Shown: positions 1 through 13,748, counted from the stretch's first letter. The stretch: 14,136 nucleotides of DNA from Caldisericota bacterium (GCA_022710025.1 JAKLHS010000004.1:1-14136); one strand, 5' to 3'. The notes: a model not told the origin generated them from the letters alone. Translations and numbers: made by a program.

Positions 1-1785
<1,785 letters not shown>

Positions 1786-1795
1786 CGATATCCCT

Positions 1796-1801
1796 GGGAG
1801 G
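1796..1801 (+). promoter_or_regulatory. Ribosome binding site of the EF-G paralogue
   Basis: GGGAGG lies 5 bases before the GTG at 1807 and fixes that codon as the start. No promoter-like sequence is visible in the 21-base gap after rpoB, so the gene is expected to be transcribed together with rpoB. Confidence 0.8.
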
Positions 1802-1806
1802 AAAAG

Positions 1807-3894
1807 GTGAGCAGATTCAGCCCGAGCGACATGAGGAATTTCGCACTCGTTGGACAAGGCGGATCAGGCAAGACAATGATAACGGAACGCATGGTGTTTC
1901 ATGCCGGTGCCAGCCAGCGGGTGGGGCGTGTTGAAGACGGAACGACCGTTTCGGACTACCTGGATGAAGAGCTCAAGCGCCATATCAGTACAGGTATCGG
2001 ATTATGCCAGTTTGATTACAAAAATGTGCGGCTCAATCTGCTCGATACACCCGGGTATGCCGATTTTATGACAGAAGCGCAAGAAGCCGTTCGGGTAGCT
2101 GACACCGCCGTTCTCACCATCAATGCGGCGGCAGGCATAGAGGTGCAGACACCTCGTTTCTGGAACCTCTGCGAAGCGCAGCATATCCCGGTGACTATCG
2201 CCATCAACAAACTGGACCTGGAAAACGTTGACTTCAGTGCTCGTGTAACTGAATTGCAGCACGTATTCGGCCACAAGGTAGCCATCTTGACGCTGCCTGT
2301 CGAGAGTGGTCCGGGTTTTGCCTCGTTTGTGAATGTGCTGACCGGGAAGGTTTACACATATGCATCGGGGAAAGACGAGGCGACCGTGTCAGATGTCATC
2401 CCCGATGGGGCAAGACAAGCCTACGAAACTGCTCGTACGGCTCTCACGGAGGCTGTCGCAGAATCTGACGACGCTGTCATGGAAAAATACCTGGGTGGGG
2501 AATCTTTGACCCAGGAAGAGCTCGTCATGGTTTTTACAAAAGCATTTAGGAAGCGGGATGTGTTCCCGGTGCTCGCACTCTCGGCCCTCAAGGGGGTCGG
2601 TTGCGACCATGTCATGGATTTTATCGCTTCGTATGCTCCATCGCCGGCCGACATAACAACCGTTGCCGTGCGCAAGGGTACAGACGAGACGATAGAACTT
2701 CATGCAGACGCCGCGGGACCCGCTGCGGCATTCGTGTTCAAGACGACATCCGACCCCTTTGTCGGAAAGCTGTCGTTTGTCCGTATCTACAGTGGCAAGA
2801 TCGGCCATGATGTTTACAACGGCGTCCGAGATACCAGCGAGAAGATCGGCGGACTCTTTCACATGCTGGGCAAAAAACAGGAACCCTGCGACGAGGGCTT
2901 GGCCGGCGATATCGTGGTTATCTCCAAGTTGGTCCAGACAGTGACCAACGATACCCTGTCGTCGCGCGAGTCTCCTTTGGAGCTGAGCCCGATCGTATTT
3001 TCTCCCCCCTTGCTGATGAGGTCGCTGAAGCCCCGGACACGAGCCGACGACGACAAACTGAGTTCAACGCTCAATCGCCTGAAGGAAGAAGAGCCGGCAG
3101 TCGTCATCGACAAGAATGCGGAAACACACGAGACAATTCTGAGCGGTCTTGGTGAGGCCCATCTGCAGGTCATCGTTGAGCGCCTTCAAAAGAAATTCGG
3201 CGTCAACATCGACTTGGAGATTCCGCGGGTTCCCTACAGAGAGACTGTCAAGGGCAAAGCGCGTGTGGAAGGCAAGCACAAGAAACAGACCGGTGGTCAT
3301 GGGCAGTACGGTCATTGCTGGATTGAAATGGAGCCGAACGATCGCGGTGCAGGCTGGGTTTTTGAAAACAAGATTTTCGGCGGGGCTATTCCCAAACAGT
3401 TTGTGCCGGCAATAGAGAAAGGCATGATCGATACGATGGCCAAGGGGTTGCTGGCTGGCTACCCCATTGTCGACGTCAAAGTGGCTGTCGTTGATGGATC
3501 ATACCATCCGGTCGACTCGTCGGAAATGGCGTTCAAGCTGGCCGGATCCCTGGCGTTCAAAAAAGGATTTGAACAGTGCAGCCCCATTTTGCTGGAACCG
3601 ATCGTCGCGCTGGAGGCTGTCGTGGATGAAAAATACATGGGCGATGTCATGGGCGACCTGACCAGCAAGCGCGGAAAGATCTCCGGCATGGAGAACACGG
3701 ATGGCAAACAAATCATCAAGGCTTCGGTTCCGCTGGCAGAAATGCTGAGCTATGGAATCGACCTTGGTTCGATTACGCAGGGAACGGGTACGTATACCAT
3801 GAGAGTGGATCATTACGAGGAAGTACCGGAGCGCATCGCAGAGAAGGTCATTGCTGAGGCCAAGGCTACCATGGTCGCCGAGGAAGAGGAGTAG
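1807..3894 (+). CDS. Elongation factor G-like paralogue (EF-G-2 type), located between rpoB and rpoC
   Basis: A 695-residue five-domain translational GTPase. G domain motifs are GQGGSGKT at 16-23 (P-loop), KRHIS at 57-61 (switch I, Ser where canonical EF-G has the Mg-binding Thr), DTPGYADF at 80-87 (Tyr84 replaces the catalytic His), NKLD at 134-137 and SALKG at 259-263. Domains II and III follow ([10 protein letters not shown] in III), then domain IV with TGGHGQYG at 495-502 and the tip [11 protein letters not shown] at 567-577, then domain V to the end. These G-motif variants are typical of the EF-G-like family found beside canonical EF-G in many bacteria (for example the second EF-G of Thermus and FusA2 of mycobacteria), whose role is poorly defined. 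The start is GTG. rpoB ends 21 bases upstream and rpoC begins 16 bases downstream, so the three genes look like one transcription unit. The domain IV tip is intact, so ribosome binding is likely; GTP hydrolysis may be slow. Confidence 0.93.
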   Translation: MSRFSPSDMRNFALVGQGGSGKTMITERMVFHAGASQRVGRVEDGTTVSDYLDEELKRHISTGIGLCQFDYKNVRLNLLDTPGYADFMTEAQEAVRVADTAVLTINAAAGIEVQTPRFWNLCEAQHIPVTIAINKLDLENVDFSARVTELQHVFGHKVAILTLPVESGPGFASFVNVLTGKVYTYASGKDEATVSDVIPDGARQAYETARTALTEAVAESDDAVMEKYLGGESLTQEELVMVFTKAFRKRDVFPVLALSALKGVGCDHVMDFIASYAPSPADITTVAVRKGTDETIELHADAAGPAAAFVFKTTSDPFVGKLSFVRIYSGKIGHDVYNGVRDTSEKIGGLFHMLGKKQEPCDEGLAGDIVVISKLVQTVTNDTLSSRESPLELSPIVFSPPLLMRSLKPRTRADDDKLSSTLNRLKEEEPAVVIDKNAETHETILSGLGEAHLQVIVERLQKKFGVNIDLEIPRVPYRETVKGKARVEGKHKKQTGGHGQYGHCWIEMEPNDRGAGWVFENKIFGGAIPKQFVPAIEKGMIDTMAKGLLAGYPIVDVKVAVVDGSYHPVDSSEMAFKLAGSLAFKKGFEQCSPILLEPIVALEAVVDEKYMGDVMGDLTSKRGKISGMENTDGKQIIKASVPLAEMLSYGIDLGSITQGTGTYTMRVDHYEEVPERIAEKVIAEAKATMVAEEEE
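3493..3537 (+). repeat. Segment shared with fusA (copy 1 of 2)
   Basis: These 45 bases code for the domain IV tip ([15 protein letters not shown]) of the EF-G paralogue. They match 10535-10579 in fusA at 41 of 45 positions, including 24 identical bases in a row (3514-3537). Two of the four differences are synonymous third-position changes; the other two change Tyr to Phe. The rest of the two genes is far less alike. Confidence 0.7.
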
Positions 3895-3900
3895 CCCGAA

Positions 3901-3906
3901 GGGAGG
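3901..3906 (+). promoter_or_regulatory. Ribosome binding site that sets the TTG start of rpoC
   Basis: GGGAGG, 4 bases before the TTG at 3911. An in-frame TTG at 3851 would add 20 residues overlapping the end of the EF-G paralogue. It has no Shine-Dalgarno sequence, and the added residues do not resemble RpoC, so 3911 is preferred. Confidence 0.75.
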
Positions 3907-3910
3907 AAGA

Positions 3911-7822
<3,912 letters not shown>

Positions 7823-7851
7823 TTGTTGATGGTCTAATATGACGTGATCTG

Positions 7852-7882
7852 TGCGGGACAGGCGCTTGACACCTGTCCCGCA
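7852..7882. repeat. Perfect 11-bp inverted repeat with 9-base loop upstream of rpsL
   Basis: The left arm 7852-7862 (TGCGGGACAGG) is the exact reverse complement of the right arm 7872-7882 (CCTGTCCCGCA). The 9-base loop contains the TTGACA -35 box of the proposed rpsL promoter. The base after the right arm begins AATGCGTACTATATT, with no run of T, so this is not a standard intrinsic terminator. It could be an operator for a dimeric regulator covering the -35 box, or an RNA hairpin in the message reading through from rpoC (for processing, or to separate the two operons). The symmetry is seen in the sequence; the role is inferred. Confidence 0.85.
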
Positions 7883-7896
7883 ATGCGTACTATATT
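7866..7896 (+). promoter_or_regulatory. Putative sigma-70-type promoter of the str genes
   Basis: TTGACA at 7866-7871 matches the -35 consensus exactly. Downstream is TATATT at 7891-7896 (5 of 6 to TATAAT, 19-base spacer), overlapping TACTAT at 7888-7893 (4 of 6, 16-base spacer). Neither spacing is the ideal 17, so the exact -10 is uncertain. Transcription would start near 7903, giving a leader of about 27 bases before the rpsL ATG. It is the only convincing promoter seen between genes in this window, and it lies in the widest intergenic gap, right where the rpo genes end and the str genes begin. Confidence 0.65.
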
Positions 7897-7917
7897 GAGA
7901 TGTGTATTTACGTCCTT

Positions 7918-7923
7918 AGGAGG
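7918..7923 (+). promoter_or_regulatory. Ribosome binding site of rpsL
   Basis: A perfect AGGAGG, 7 bases before the ATG at 7931. It settles the start. The same frame is open back to a GTG at 7844, but that extension would run across the promoter and dyad, and S12 proteins begin close to the MATFNQLVR sequence. Confidence 0.9.
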
Positions 7924-7930
7924 AAACTGT

Positions 7931-8332
7931 ATGGCGACATTTAACCAGCTCGTGCGGTCGCCCCGCGTTCAGCCGAAGTACAAGACGAAGACTCCGGCTC
8001 TGAAGGGTTGCCCACAGAAAAGGGGTGTCTGCACGCAGGTGAAGACTGCAACGCCGAAGAAGCCTAACTCAGCATTGCGGAAGATCGCCAGGGTTCGCCT
8101 GACGAATGGCATGGAAGTTACGGCATACATCGGAGGGATTGGTCACAACCTGCAGGAGCACTCCATGGTACTGATCCGTGGAGGCAGGGTCAAAGACCTG
8201 CCTGGTGTCCGCTATCACATCATCCGTGGAACACTGGATACGGCGGGCGTCGCAAACCGCATGAAGGGTCGTTCGAAGTATGGAGCGAAGCGAGCCAAGA
8301 AGACAGCGGTCGCAAAGAAAGGTGGCAAGTAA
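7931..8332 (+). CDS. rpsL: 30S ribosomal protein S12
   Basis: 133-residue S12, a decoding-centre protein of the small subunit. The family signatures are all present: MATFNQLVR at the start, CPQKRGVC at 27-34, [11 protein letters not shown] at 41-51 and [13 protein letters not shown] at 84-96. Lys43 and Lys88, which correspond to the residues changed in streptomycin-resistant mutants, are wild type, and Asp89 corresponds to the aspartate that carries the methylthio modification in E. coli. The C-terminal tail is lysine-rich. It is the first gene after the proposed promoter and dyad. Its TAA stop overlaps the rpsG ATG by one base (TAATG), which suggests translational coupling. Confidence 0.98.
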   Translation: MATFNQLVRSPRVQPKYKTKTPALKGCPQKRGVCTQVKTATPKKPNSALRKIARVRLTNGMEVTAYIGGIGHNLQEHSMVLIRGGRVKDLPGVRYHIIRGTLDTAGVANRMKGRSKYGAKRAKKTAVAKKGGK

Positions 8333-8802
8333 TGCCGAGGAAGAAGAGGCAGTTCCGCAAGCCGACTCAGGCAGATCCTGTCTATAACAGTGAGCTGCTG
8401 AATCACTTCATCAACAAGATTCTCAAGAAGGGTAAGAAGGTGAAAGCGCAGGGCATCGTTTACGGTGCGATCAAGATCATCGACGACAAGGCTTCCAAGC
8501 CTGGCATCGAAGTTTTCCGGCAAGCGGTCGAGAAGTGTCGTCCCCTTGTGGAGGTCAAGCCTCGACGTGTCGGCGGAGCTACGCTGCAGGTACCGGTCGA
8601 GGTCGAGTCTCGCAGAGGCATCAACTTGAGCATGGAATGGATTGTCGATGCTGCAAAGAAGCGTGCCGGGAAGTCAATGGCCGAAAAGATTGCGTATGAG
8701 ATGATGGATGCGGTCTCCGAGAGTGGTTCCGCTTTCAAGAAGAAGGCAGACGTCCACCGCATGGCAGAAGCGAACAAGTCCTATTCTCATTACCGTTGGT
8801 AG
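8332..8802 (+). CDS. rpsG: 30S ribosomal protein S7
   Basis: 156-residue S7, the primary 16S rRNA 3'-domain binder that nucleates assembly of the small-subunit head and contacts the exit-site tRNA. Signatures include the basic N-terminus [11 protein letters not shown], the PRRVGGATLQVPVEV segment at about 77-91, a KKRAGKSM segment and the standard YSHYRW terminus, all at the expected length. The start overlaps the rpsL stop by one base. The AAAGGTGG sequence inside the last codons of rpsL serves as the ribosome binding site. In E. coli S7 controls its operon through a site in the rpsL-rpsG gap; here there is no gap, so that control site cannot exist in the same form. Confidence 0.98.
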   Translation: MPRKKRQFRKPTQADPVYNSELLNHFINKILKKGKKVKAQGIVYGAIKIIDDKASKPGIEVFRQAVEKCRPLVEVKPRRVGGATLQVPVEVESRRGINLSMEWIVDAAKKRAGKSMAEKIAYEMMDAVSESGSAFKKKADVHRMAEANKSYSHYRW

Positions 8803-8836
8803 AGAGCAGACACTTTTGAAGTTCTAGCAGGAGTTT

Positions 8837-10927
8837 ATGGCAAACCAGAACGATCAGCACAATATACGGAACATCGGCATTATAGCCCACATCGATGCTG
8901 GCAAGACAACGACGTCCGAGCGAATCCTGTATTATACGGGAACGACGTACAAACTCGGAAACGTCGATGATGGGAATACGACTACCGACTTCATGCCCCA
9001 GGAACGCGAACGCGGGATAACGATCCAGTCTGCCGTCGTGACTGCGTCGTGGAAGGGATACAAGATCAACATCATTGATACGCCCGGCCACGTGGACTTT
9101 ACGGCGGAGGTGGAACGAGCCCTCAGAGTGCTGGATGGGGGCGTGATCATCCTGTCTGGTGTCGAAGGCGTCCAGGCACAGTCGGAAACGGTCTGGCGTC
9201 AGGCAGATAAATACCATGTGCCCCGGATTGTCTATGTCAACAAGTTCGACAGGGTTGGAGCAGACTACGAGAAAACCGTGCAGTCGATACGGGAGAAGCT
9301 GGGAGCCCGCCCAGCGATTGTTCAGCTTCCCGTCGGCAAAGAAGACTCCTTCTCGGGAATCCTGGATGTTCTGTCTGGCAAGAAGCTTGTCTTCAGCGAT
9401 CCTACCGGGGAAACCTTTGAAACCGTGGATCCCGATGCAGGAGAGTCGGCGGCGATCGCAAAAGCCCGCGATCAGTTGATCGAAGCTGTTGCCGATGTTG
9501 ACGAAGAGGCTCTTGAGGAATATGTCGCCACGGGCACGATGGAGGTCGATCATATCAAGCCGGCCCTGCGTCGTGCCACCATTGCCAACCTGATCGTGCC
9601 GGTATTTGTCGGTTCCTCGTTCAGGAACAGAGGTATCCAGCCGCTCCTGGACGGTATCGTCGACTATCTTCCGTCCCCGTTGGACGTCAAGCCCGCTATC
9701 GGCAGGATTCCAGGGATCGATGAGAAGATCGAGGTCACGAGCAACGTAACGGGGCCGCTGGTCGCTCTTGTGTTCAAGATCGTAGCTGACCCGTACGTTG
9801 GCATTCTGTCTTACATCCGTGTCTACTCCGGGACAATGAAGAGCGGATCCTATGTGATAAACGTGAACAAGGGCGACAAACAGCGCGTAAGCAGGCTTCT
9901 GCGTATGCACGCCAACAAGCGGGAGGATGTGGAAGAACTGGGTGCTGGCGACCTTGGCGCAATCGTCGGTTCGCGGGATGTCATCACGGGAACGACACTT
10001 TGTGATGAGTCAAAGCTGATTCAACTTGAGACGATGCACTTCCCTGAGCCCGTTGTATCTGTAGCGGTGGAACCGAAGACAAAGGCCGATCAGCAGAAGC
10101 TTGCAGCATCGCTTGCAAAGTTTGCGATCGAGGATCCTACGTTCCGAATCAAGACTGATGAAGAGACATCGGAAACGATCATTTCCGGTATGGGCGAGCT
10201 CCACCTGGAGATCATCATTGATCGTCTGCAGCGTGAGTATGGAGTCAACGCCACCGTAGGCGAGCCGCAAGTTGCATACCGCGAAGCCGTCGGCAAAGAA
10301 GTCCTTCAGCAGGGCAAGTACATCAAACAGACAGGAGGCCATGGCCAGTATGGGGACGTGGTTCTGAAAATAACTCCTGGGGAACGGGGCAGCGGCATCC
10401 AGTTTTTCAACAAGACGGTAGGGGGTTCTGTACCCAAGCAGTTTATCCCGGCTGTAGAGTCGGGTGTGCGGGAAGCATCCACATCCGGCCCCATCCTTGG
10501 CTTCCCCCTTGTAGATGTTGCTGTTGCGCTTACCGATGGATCGTTTCATCCGGTAGACTCGTCGGAAATGGCGTTCAAGATTGCAGCCTCCAAAGCTTTC
10601 CGCGAAGGGTGCAGCAAGGCATCACCGTTCCTTCTGGAGCCGATCATGAAACTGGAGGTCGTGGTACCCAAAGAGAATATCGGCGATGTCATTGGGAGCG
10701 TCACAGCGCGGCGCGGAACGATACAACAGATCCAGGATCGCGGACATCTGCAGGTCGTTGAGGCATCCGCACCCATGGCTGCTATGTTCGGATATGCGAC
10801 TGTACTTCGATCACTGACTCAGGGACGTGGTTCTTACTCAATGGAGTTTTCGCATTACCAGAGAGTTTCGGATGACATCAAGGATCAGGTCGTTGCCAAA
10901 TTCGAAGGTTCGCCTGTCAAGGCATAA
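8837..10927 (+). CDS. fusA: Elongation factor G, canonical GTPase in the str position
   Basis: 696-residue translocase that moves tRNA and mRNA on the ribosome using GTP. The G domain is canonical: AHIDAGKTT at 17-25, ERGITI with Thr62, DTPGHVDF at 81-88 with catalytic His85, and NKFD at 135-138. Domain III has [10 protein letters not shown]. Domain IV has TGGHGQYG at 499-506, where E. coli and Thermus EF-G have GGRGQYG, and the tip [11 protein letters not shown] starting at His571 (equivalent to the E. coli tip His583), where Pro replaces the usual Asp or Glu. Domain V has a [11 protein letters not shown] segment. The ribosome binding site AGGAG (8829-8833) is only 3 bases from the ATG, which is short. 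The gene follows rpsG after 34 bases and precedes tuf by 20. It is the likely housekeeping EF-G, since the other EF-G gene here lacks the catalytic His. Confidence 0.96.
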   Translation: MANQNDQHNIRNIGIIAHIDAGKTTTSERILYYTGTTYKLGNVDDGNTTTDFMPQERERGITIQSAVVTASWKGYKINIIDTPGHVDFTAEVERALRVLDGGVIILSGVEGVQAQSETVWRQADKYHVPRIVYVNKFDRVGADYEKTVQSIREKLGARPAIVQLPVGKEDSFSGILDVLSGKKLVFSDPTGETFETVDPDAGESAAIAKARDQLIEAVADVDEEALEEYVATGTMEVDHIKPALRRATIANLIVPVFVGSSFRNRGIQPLLDGIVDYLPSPLDVKPAIGRIPGIDEKIEVTSNVTGPLVALVFKIVADPYVGILSYIRVYSGTMKSGSYVINVNKGDKQRVSRLLRMHANKREDVEELGAGDLGAIVGSRDVITGTTLCDESKLIQLETMHFPEPVVSVAVEPKTKADQQKLAASLAKFAIEDPTFRIKTDEETSETIISGMGELHLEIIIDRLQREYGVNATVGEPQVAYREAVGKEVLQQGKYIKQTGGHGQYGDVVLKITPGERGSGIQFFNKTVGGSVPKQFIPAVESGVREASTSGPILGFPLVDVAVALTDGSFHPVDSSEMAFKIAASKAFREGCSKASPFLLEPIMKLEVVVPKENIGDVIGSVTARRGTIQQIQDRGHLQVVEASAPMAAMFGYATVLRSLTQGRGSYSMEFSHYQRVSDDIKDQVVAKFEGSPVKA
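10535..10579 (+). repeat. Segment shared with the EF-G paralogue (copy 2 of 2)
   Basis: These 45 bases code for the domain IV tip ([15 protein letters not shown]) of fusA and match 3493-3537 at 41 of 45 positions, with 24 identical bases at 10556-10579. The codons agree as well as the residues, including two TCG serines. Confidence 0.7.
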
Positions 10928-10947
10928 TCACAAACAGGGAGGTTATA

Positions 10948-12156
10948 ATGGCGAAAGAGAAGTTTGAGCGTACCAAACCGCATGTCAATATCGGCACCAT
11001 TGGCCACATCGACCATGGAAAGACGACATTGACCGCTGCCATCACCAAGTGTCTTGCGACCCTGGGGCACACACAGGTCAAGCGGTACGATGAGATCGAC
11101 AACGCTCCGGAAGAGAAGGCTCGCGGCGTCACGATCAATGCGCACCATGCGGAGTACGAGACCGAGAAGCGCCACTACGCCCACATCGATTGCCCGGGGC
11201 ACGCAGACTACATCAAGAACATGATCACTGGTGCCGCACAGATGGACGGTGCCATCCTGGTCGTTGCCGCGTCCGACGGACCGATGCCGCAGACCCGTGA
11301 ACACCTCTTGCTGGCTCACCAGGTCAACGTCCCGAAGATCGTCGTCTTCCTCAACAAGGTGGACATGGTTGACGATCCCGAGCTCATTGACCTCGTCGAG
11401 ATGGAGGTACGCGACCTCCTGAAGAAGAACGAGTATCCGGGCGATGAGATCCCGATTATTCGAGGCTCCGCTCTCAAGGCTCTGGAGTATGATGGTGACA
11501 GTGGTCGCGGCAAGAACGAGTGGACCGACAAGATCTGGGAACTCATGGATGCCGTCGATTCCTATATCCCTACTCCGCAGCGCCCGATCGACAAGCCGTT
11601 CCTGCTTGCCGTGGAGGACGTCTTCACGATCACCGGTCGTGGCACCGTTGCGACGGGCCGTATTGAACGTGGCGTCGTCAAGATGTCCGACAACGTCGAG
11701 ATCGTCGGTCTCTCGGAGGAACCCCGCAAGACGGTCGTCACTGGTATCGAGATGTTCCACAAATTGCTCGACGACGGAGAAGCAGGCGACAACGTCGGCC
11801 TCCTGCTCCGTGGCATCGAGCATGATGAAGTGCGCCGCGGCCAGGTTATCGTCAAACCCGGCTCCATCACCCCGCATACGAAGTTTGAGGCGCAGGTCTA
11901 CATCCTTTCCCAGGCAGAAGGTGGCCGTCACAAGCCCTTCTTCCCGGGTTACAAGCCTCAGTTCTACTTCCGCACCACGGACGTGACCGGCTCCATCGCT
12001 CTCCCCGAGGGGCAGGAAATGGCAATGCCGGGCGACAACGTTGTGATGACCGTCACACTGATGACCCACATCGCAATGGAGGAAGGCCTCCGGTTTGCCA
12101 TCCGCGAGGGTGGCCACACCGTCGGCGCCGGTGTTGTCACCAAGATCCTGGAGTAA
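10948..12156 (+). CDS. tuf: Elongation factor Tu
   Basis: 402-residue EF-Tu, the GTPase that brings aminoacyl-tRNA to the ribosome. The motifs are GHIDHGKT at 19-26, RGVTIN with Thr62, DCPGHAD at 81-87 with catalytic His85, NKVD at 136-139 and a SALKALE G5 segment. After G5 comes an extra charged loop ([18 protein letters not shown]), comparable to the Thermus insertion and absent from the 394-residue E. coli protein. Domains 2 and 3 are standard ([32 protein letters not shown]). Near the end GGHTVGAG has His390 where E. coli has Arg. The ribosome binding site AGGGAGG (10936-10942) is 5 bases from the ATG. Codon choice is strongly biased to C or G in the third position, as expected for a very highly expressed gene. 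rpsJ follows after 29 bases. Confidence 0.98.
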   Translation: MAKEKFERTKPHVNIGTIGHIDHGKTTLTAAITKCLATLGHTQVKRYDEIDNAPEEKARGVTINAHHAEYETEKRHYAHIDCPGHADYIKNMITGAAQMDGAILVVAASDGPMPQTREHLLLAHQVNVPKIVVFLNKVDMVDDPELIDLVEMEVRDLLKKNEYPGDEIPIIRGSALKALEYDGDSGRGKNEWTDKIWELMDAVDSYIPTPQRPIDKPFLLAVEDVFTITGRGTVATGRIERGVVKMSDNVEIVGLSEEPRKTVVTGIEMFHKLLDDGEAGDNVGLLLRGIEHDEVRRGQVIVKPGSITPHTKFEAQVYILSQAEGGRHKPFFPGYKPQFYFRTTDVTGSIALPEGQEMAMPGDNVVMTVTLMTHIAMEEGLRFAIREGGHTVGAGVVTKILE

Positions 12157-12185
12157 TCGGGCAGTCATTTGGTAAAGGAGTTGCT

Positions 12186-12494
12186 ATGGCCAAGCAGAAA
12201 GTTCGCATAAGGCTGAGAGCGTTCGACCATCGAACGTTGGACATCTGGGCCGGGAAGATCGTGGAAATCATACAGCAGGCCGGTGCGCGGGTATCGGGTC
12301 CAATTCCACTTCCCACCGAGAAGAGCGTCTTCACCGTTCTGCGTTCTCCACACGTCGACAAGAAGTCTCGTGAACAGTTTGAGATGCGTGTGCACAAAAG
12401 ATTGATCGAGATCAGTAATCCCACCCCTGAGGTGACAAAGGCTCTTATGAGCCTTGATCTGCCCCAGGGAGTTGATATTGAGATCAAATTGTAG
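12186..12494 (+). CDS. rpsJ: 30S ribosomal protein S10 (NusE)
   Basis: 102-residue S10, part of the small-subunit head and also the NusE partner of NusB and NusG in antitermination and transcription-translation coupling. Signatures are [12 protein letters not shown] near the start, [20 protein letters not shown] in the middle and the [14 protein letters not shown] terminus. The ribosome binding site AAAGGAG (12174-12180) is 5 bases from the ATG. In E. coli this gene opens a separate operon with a long leader bound by L4. Here only 29 bases separate it from tuf, with no promoter visible, so it appears to continue the str unit. Confidence 0.98.
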   Translation: MAKQKVRIRLRAFDHRTLDIWAGKIVEIIQQAGARVSGPIPLPTEKSVFTVLRSPHVDKKSREQFEMRVHKRLIEISNPTPEVTKALMSLDLPQGVDIEIKL

Positions 12495-12507
12495 GCTGGT
12501 GATCGTC

Positions 12508-13113
12508 ATGAGCAAGGGAATACTCGGCAAGAAAATCGGTATGACCAGTATCTTCCATGAAGACAAATTTGTACCCGCTACGGTTATTCAGGCCGGCCCA
12601 TGCTACGTGGTTGACGTCCTGACCAAGGAACGCAATGGCTATGCCGGCGTCAAGCTCGGCTTCGAAGAGGCTCGGGCTTCTCTTGTCAACAAGCCGGAGA
12701 CGGGTGTGTGCAAGAAGGCGGGAGTCCCGGTGCTGAAGCACATGAAGGAATTCAGGGGCATGGACGGTGGGATCGGAGATCGAATCGATGTAGGCATGCT
12801 GGACGGCGTGAAGTCTGTGACGATTACCGCGGTATCCAAAGGCAAGGGATATCAGGGGCCAGTCAAGCGCTGGCATTTTGCAGGCTGGTTCAAAAGCCAT
12901 GGTTCAAAGGGTTTACGCCGTGTCGGAGCCATCGGTTGCCGTCTCACCCCCGGTCGCGTTTTCAAGAATCACAAGATGGCAGGGCATATGGGTTGCGACG
13001 TGACAACCGTCACCGGTATCCGAGTCCTGGCAGTCGACGCAGAGAAGAATCTGTTGGTAGTCAAGGGCAGCATCCCCGGCGCGGAGAACGCGCTCCTGAC
13101 GATCAAGGCTTGA
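12508..13113 (+). CDS. rplC: 50S ribosomal protein L3
   Basis: 201-residue L3, an early-assembly protein of the large subunit whose internal loop reaches toward the peptidyl transferase centre. The start at ATG 12508 gives the standard MSKGILGKKIGMT; a GTG at 12499 in the same frame would add three residues and is less likely. Other signatures are the SKGKGYQGPVKRW stretch, TPGRVFKNHKMAGHMG and the closing NLLVVKGSIPGAEN. The loop at 121-149 reads RWHFAGWFKSHGS, then KGLRRVGAIGCRLTPG. Compared with E. coli it is one residue shorter and lacks the proline of PGSIG. The position methylated in E. coli (Gln150) is Cys144 here. It follows rpsJ after 13 bases, with a weak GGTGAT ribosome binding site. 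Confidence 0.97.
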   Translation: MSKGILGKKIGMTSIFHEDKFVPATVIQAGPCYVVDVLTKERNGYAGVKLGFEEARASLVNKPETGVCKKAGVPVLKHMKEFRGMDGGIGDRIDVGMLDGVKSVTITAVSKGKGYQGPVKRWHFAGWFKSHGSKGLRRVGAIGCRLTPGRVFKNHKMAGHMGCDVTTVTGIRVLAVDAEKNLLVVKGSIPGAENALLTIKA

Positions 13114-13124
13114 GAGGTAGGGAC

Positions 13125-13748
13125 ATGAGTACTGCAAAAATGATCGATATTACCGGTGCCGACGCTGGCGAGATTGAGCTTGCCGACGGTCTCTTCGGCA
13201 AAGACGTAAACGAGACTGCCCTGTACCTCGGCGTGAAGAAATTCATGGCCGGTCTGCGCCGTGGAACAGCTAACACAAAAGGACGCAGCGAGATCAACAA
13301 GACTAAGAAGAAGGTGTGGAGGCAGAAGGGTACAGGACATGCCCGTCAGGGAAACAAACGGGCTCCGCAGTGGAAGGGTGGCGGTGTAGTCTTCGGCCCC
13401 AAAGCCAGAGATTTCACTCTCGATCTGAACAAAGCGACAAAGCGCAGCGCGATTTTGAGCTCACTGGCCCAGAGAGCCGGCGAGAATGCCGTCATTATCC
13501 TCAGAGGACTGAAGTTGGATCATCCGAAGACGAGGGATCTCGTGGCGGCGCTCAAAGCAGCGAACGTTCCGGATAATGCGCTCTTGGTATTCGCTGAGGA
13601 GAACGGCGAGGTCGTGCTCTCGGGACTGAACCTGCCTCATCTCGGACTCCTGCACTTCTCGGAACTCAATGCATACGATGTGCTCCTGCACTCCACCGTC
13701 GTATTCACAGAAGAGGCTCTGAAAGGCGCGGAGGAGGTGTACGCATGA
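13125..13748 (+). CDS. rplD: 50S ribosomal protein L4
   Basis: 207-residue L4, which binds 23S rRNA and sends a long loop into the peptide exit tunnel. That loop carries the family motif WRQKGTGHARQG at 65-76, followed by APQWKGGGVVFGPKARDF; His72 stands where many L4 proteins have Arg. The ATG at 13125 is preceded by GAGGT (6-base spacing), 11 bases after the rplC stop. The same frame is open upstream through rplC back to 12708, but that stretch does not resemble any L4 and is an overlap artefact. In E. coli L4 represses its own operon through a leader; no such leader is seen here. Its last bases overlap the rplW start. Confidence 0.97.
   Translation: MSTAKMIDITGADAGEIELADGLFGKDVNETALYLGVKKFMAGLRRGTANTKGRSEINKTKKKVWRQKGTGHARQGNKRAPQWKGGGVVFGPKARDFTLDLNKATKRSAILSSLAQRAGENAVIILRGLKLDHPKTRDLVAALKAANVPDNALLVFAEENGEVVLSGLNLPHLGLLHFSELNAYDVLLHSTVVFTEEALKGAEEVYA

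Noticed and set aside
7852..7890. Intrinsic terminator after rpoC
   Set aside because: The stem is strong and GC-rich, but the bases after it have no T-run, so it does not fit a standard Rho-independent terminator. It is listed as a dyad of unknown role.
7844..7930. N-terminal extension of S12 from a GTG at 7844
   Set aside because: It would run through the promoter and dyad. S12 proteins start near MATFNQLVR, and a perfect AGGAGG precedes the ATG at 7931.
7823..7930. Small L7Ae-like gene between rpoC and rpsL, as in many Firmicutes
   Set aside because: The gap is only 108 bases and holds no coding frame of the right kind; that gene is absent at this position.
8735..9910. A 391-codon open frame on the minus strand inside fusA
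   Set aside because: Same reasoning: it mirrors fusA, has no recognisable domain and no start signals.
10885..12168. A 427-codon open frame on the minus strand covering all of tuf
   Set aside because: tuf on the plus strand is certain. Strongly biased codon use leaves long open frames on the opposite strand, the translated product resembles no family I know, and no ribosome binding site supports it.
12708..13124. Upstream extension of the rplD frame through the second half of rplC
   Set aside because: L3 is clearly coded here in another frame. The added residues do not match L4, and a proper start with ribosome binding site exists at 13125.
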